Assembly: GCF_024345475.1 (NCBI RefSeq)
Contig: NZ_JAGQBE010000007.1
Coordinates: forward strand, 1 to 63,270
Direction of reading: 5' to 3'
Length of the DNA: 63,270 nt
DNA from: Cyanobium sp. T1B-Tous
Lineage (GTDB): Bacteria; Cyanobacteriota; Cyanobacteriia; PCC-6307; Cyanobiaceae
The notes beneath the pieces are model-generated. The model was not told where the DNA came from. It was given only the letters and a program-made list of their open reading frames with translations, and did no database searches. Position 1 is the first letter of the stretch. The number at the start of each line of letters is the position of its first letter. Made by a program: the position numbers and the translations under genes. This document shows positions 63,091 through 63,270 of the stretch, piece by piece.

Positions 63091-63270
63091 CTAGGGAGTC
63101 GGCTTCGCCTGGATGAGATCGAGCACCCGGTGGGCGGTGGCATCCATGAACGCCATCGACCACCCCGTCTGCACCACCGCCTGATCGGCCAGGGCGCAGA
63201 GCCCACTGCGCTGGCCCGCGGCCTCGCAGCTGGACGACAGCCCCAGCAAGGCATTGGTGAGCTTGCCGCG
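63091..63270 (-). CDS. C-terminal part of an unidentified protein (cut by window edge)
   Basis: 60 codons of an open minus-strand frame reaching the right edge, ending TAG at 63091. It reads LTNALLGLSSSCEAAGQRSG near the visible start and VVQTGWSMAFMDATAHRVLD further on. Two cysteines and no hydrophobic helix. Too little is present to name it. Confidence 0.5.
   Translation of the reverse strand, partial: RGKLTNALLGLSSSCEAAGQRSGLCALADQAVVQTGWSMAFMDATAHRVLDLIQAKPTP

Overview
The window is about 63 kb of very GC-rich DNA with tightly packed, mostly chromosomal core genes. It comes from a unicellular picocyanobacterium of the alpha-cyanobacterial (Cyanobium / Synechococcus cluster 5) type. Support: photosystem genes (psbA, psbX, ycf66, a high-light-inducible protein), phycobilisome genes (cpcG, a CpcS/CpeS-type lyase), a CP12 lacking the N-terminal cysteine pair, a suf operon with divergent sufR, and a circularly permuted two-piece tmRNA encoding the tag ANNIVRFSRQTAPVAA. 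Starts at GTG and TTG are frequent, and many neighbours overlap by 4 nt (ATGA, GTGA, TTGA), so translational coupling is common. I saw no transposase, integrase, prophage, CRISPR array or classical defence system.

Layout. 1-5,990: the 5' end of psbA (minus), two exported small proteins, a deacylase of the aspartoacylase family, then an overlapping chain GST / DUF2301 membrane protein / Uup-type ABC-F ATPase. 5,979-15,029: CP12, obgE, an orphan sugar-type ABC ATPase, mutS2 with an upstream VOC protein and membrane protein, hemB and a DnaJ-type co-chaperone. 15,193-17,469: exported or small proteins, then a lower-GC islet with a SemiSWEET-like transporter and a small membrane protein. 17,612-22,090: DUF938 methyltransferase and pirin, the permuted ssrA, an RNA methyltransferase, a histidine phosphatase and a holin-like/DUF883-like pair. 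22,190-30,695: smc, a PRC-barrel protein, msrB, an LpxB-related protein, tRNA-Leu(GAG), accC and a YggT protein. 30,786-35,128: psbX, ycf66, two tandem lipoproteins, hli and an SbmA/BacA-like ABC exporter. 35,168-42,652: a HIT protein, comM, rpsU, a DUF3747 protein, def, an S9 peptidase and a GltS-like symporter.

42,634-45,625 is a three-gene minus-strand cluster: mtnA, an APH-fold kinase and a class II aldolase. It has the composition of the methylthioribose / 5-deoxyribose disposal shunt (kinase, isomerase, aldolase, ending in dihydroxyacetone phosphate plus an aldehyde). 45,785-47,585 is an ammonium transporter followed by a PII-family gene whose T-loop has Asn49 and Phe51 in place of the modifiable Ser49 and Tyr51. 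Candidate NtcA boxes lie upstream. 48,956-54,879 is ftrC-sufBCDS opposite sufR, with a palindrome of SufR-operator geometry between them. 54,869-63,270 holds an EamA transporter, cpcS, cpcG, a DUF4912 protein, a phospholipase-D-like protein, an FAD monooxygenase and several unknown proteins.

No wholly new multi-gene system was evident. The strongest leads are the mtnA/kinase/aldolase cluster, the non-modifiable PII next to amt, the SufR-type operator with FTR placed first in the suf operon, the low-GC SemiSWEET islet, and an unannotated cysteine-rich 53-residue ORF.
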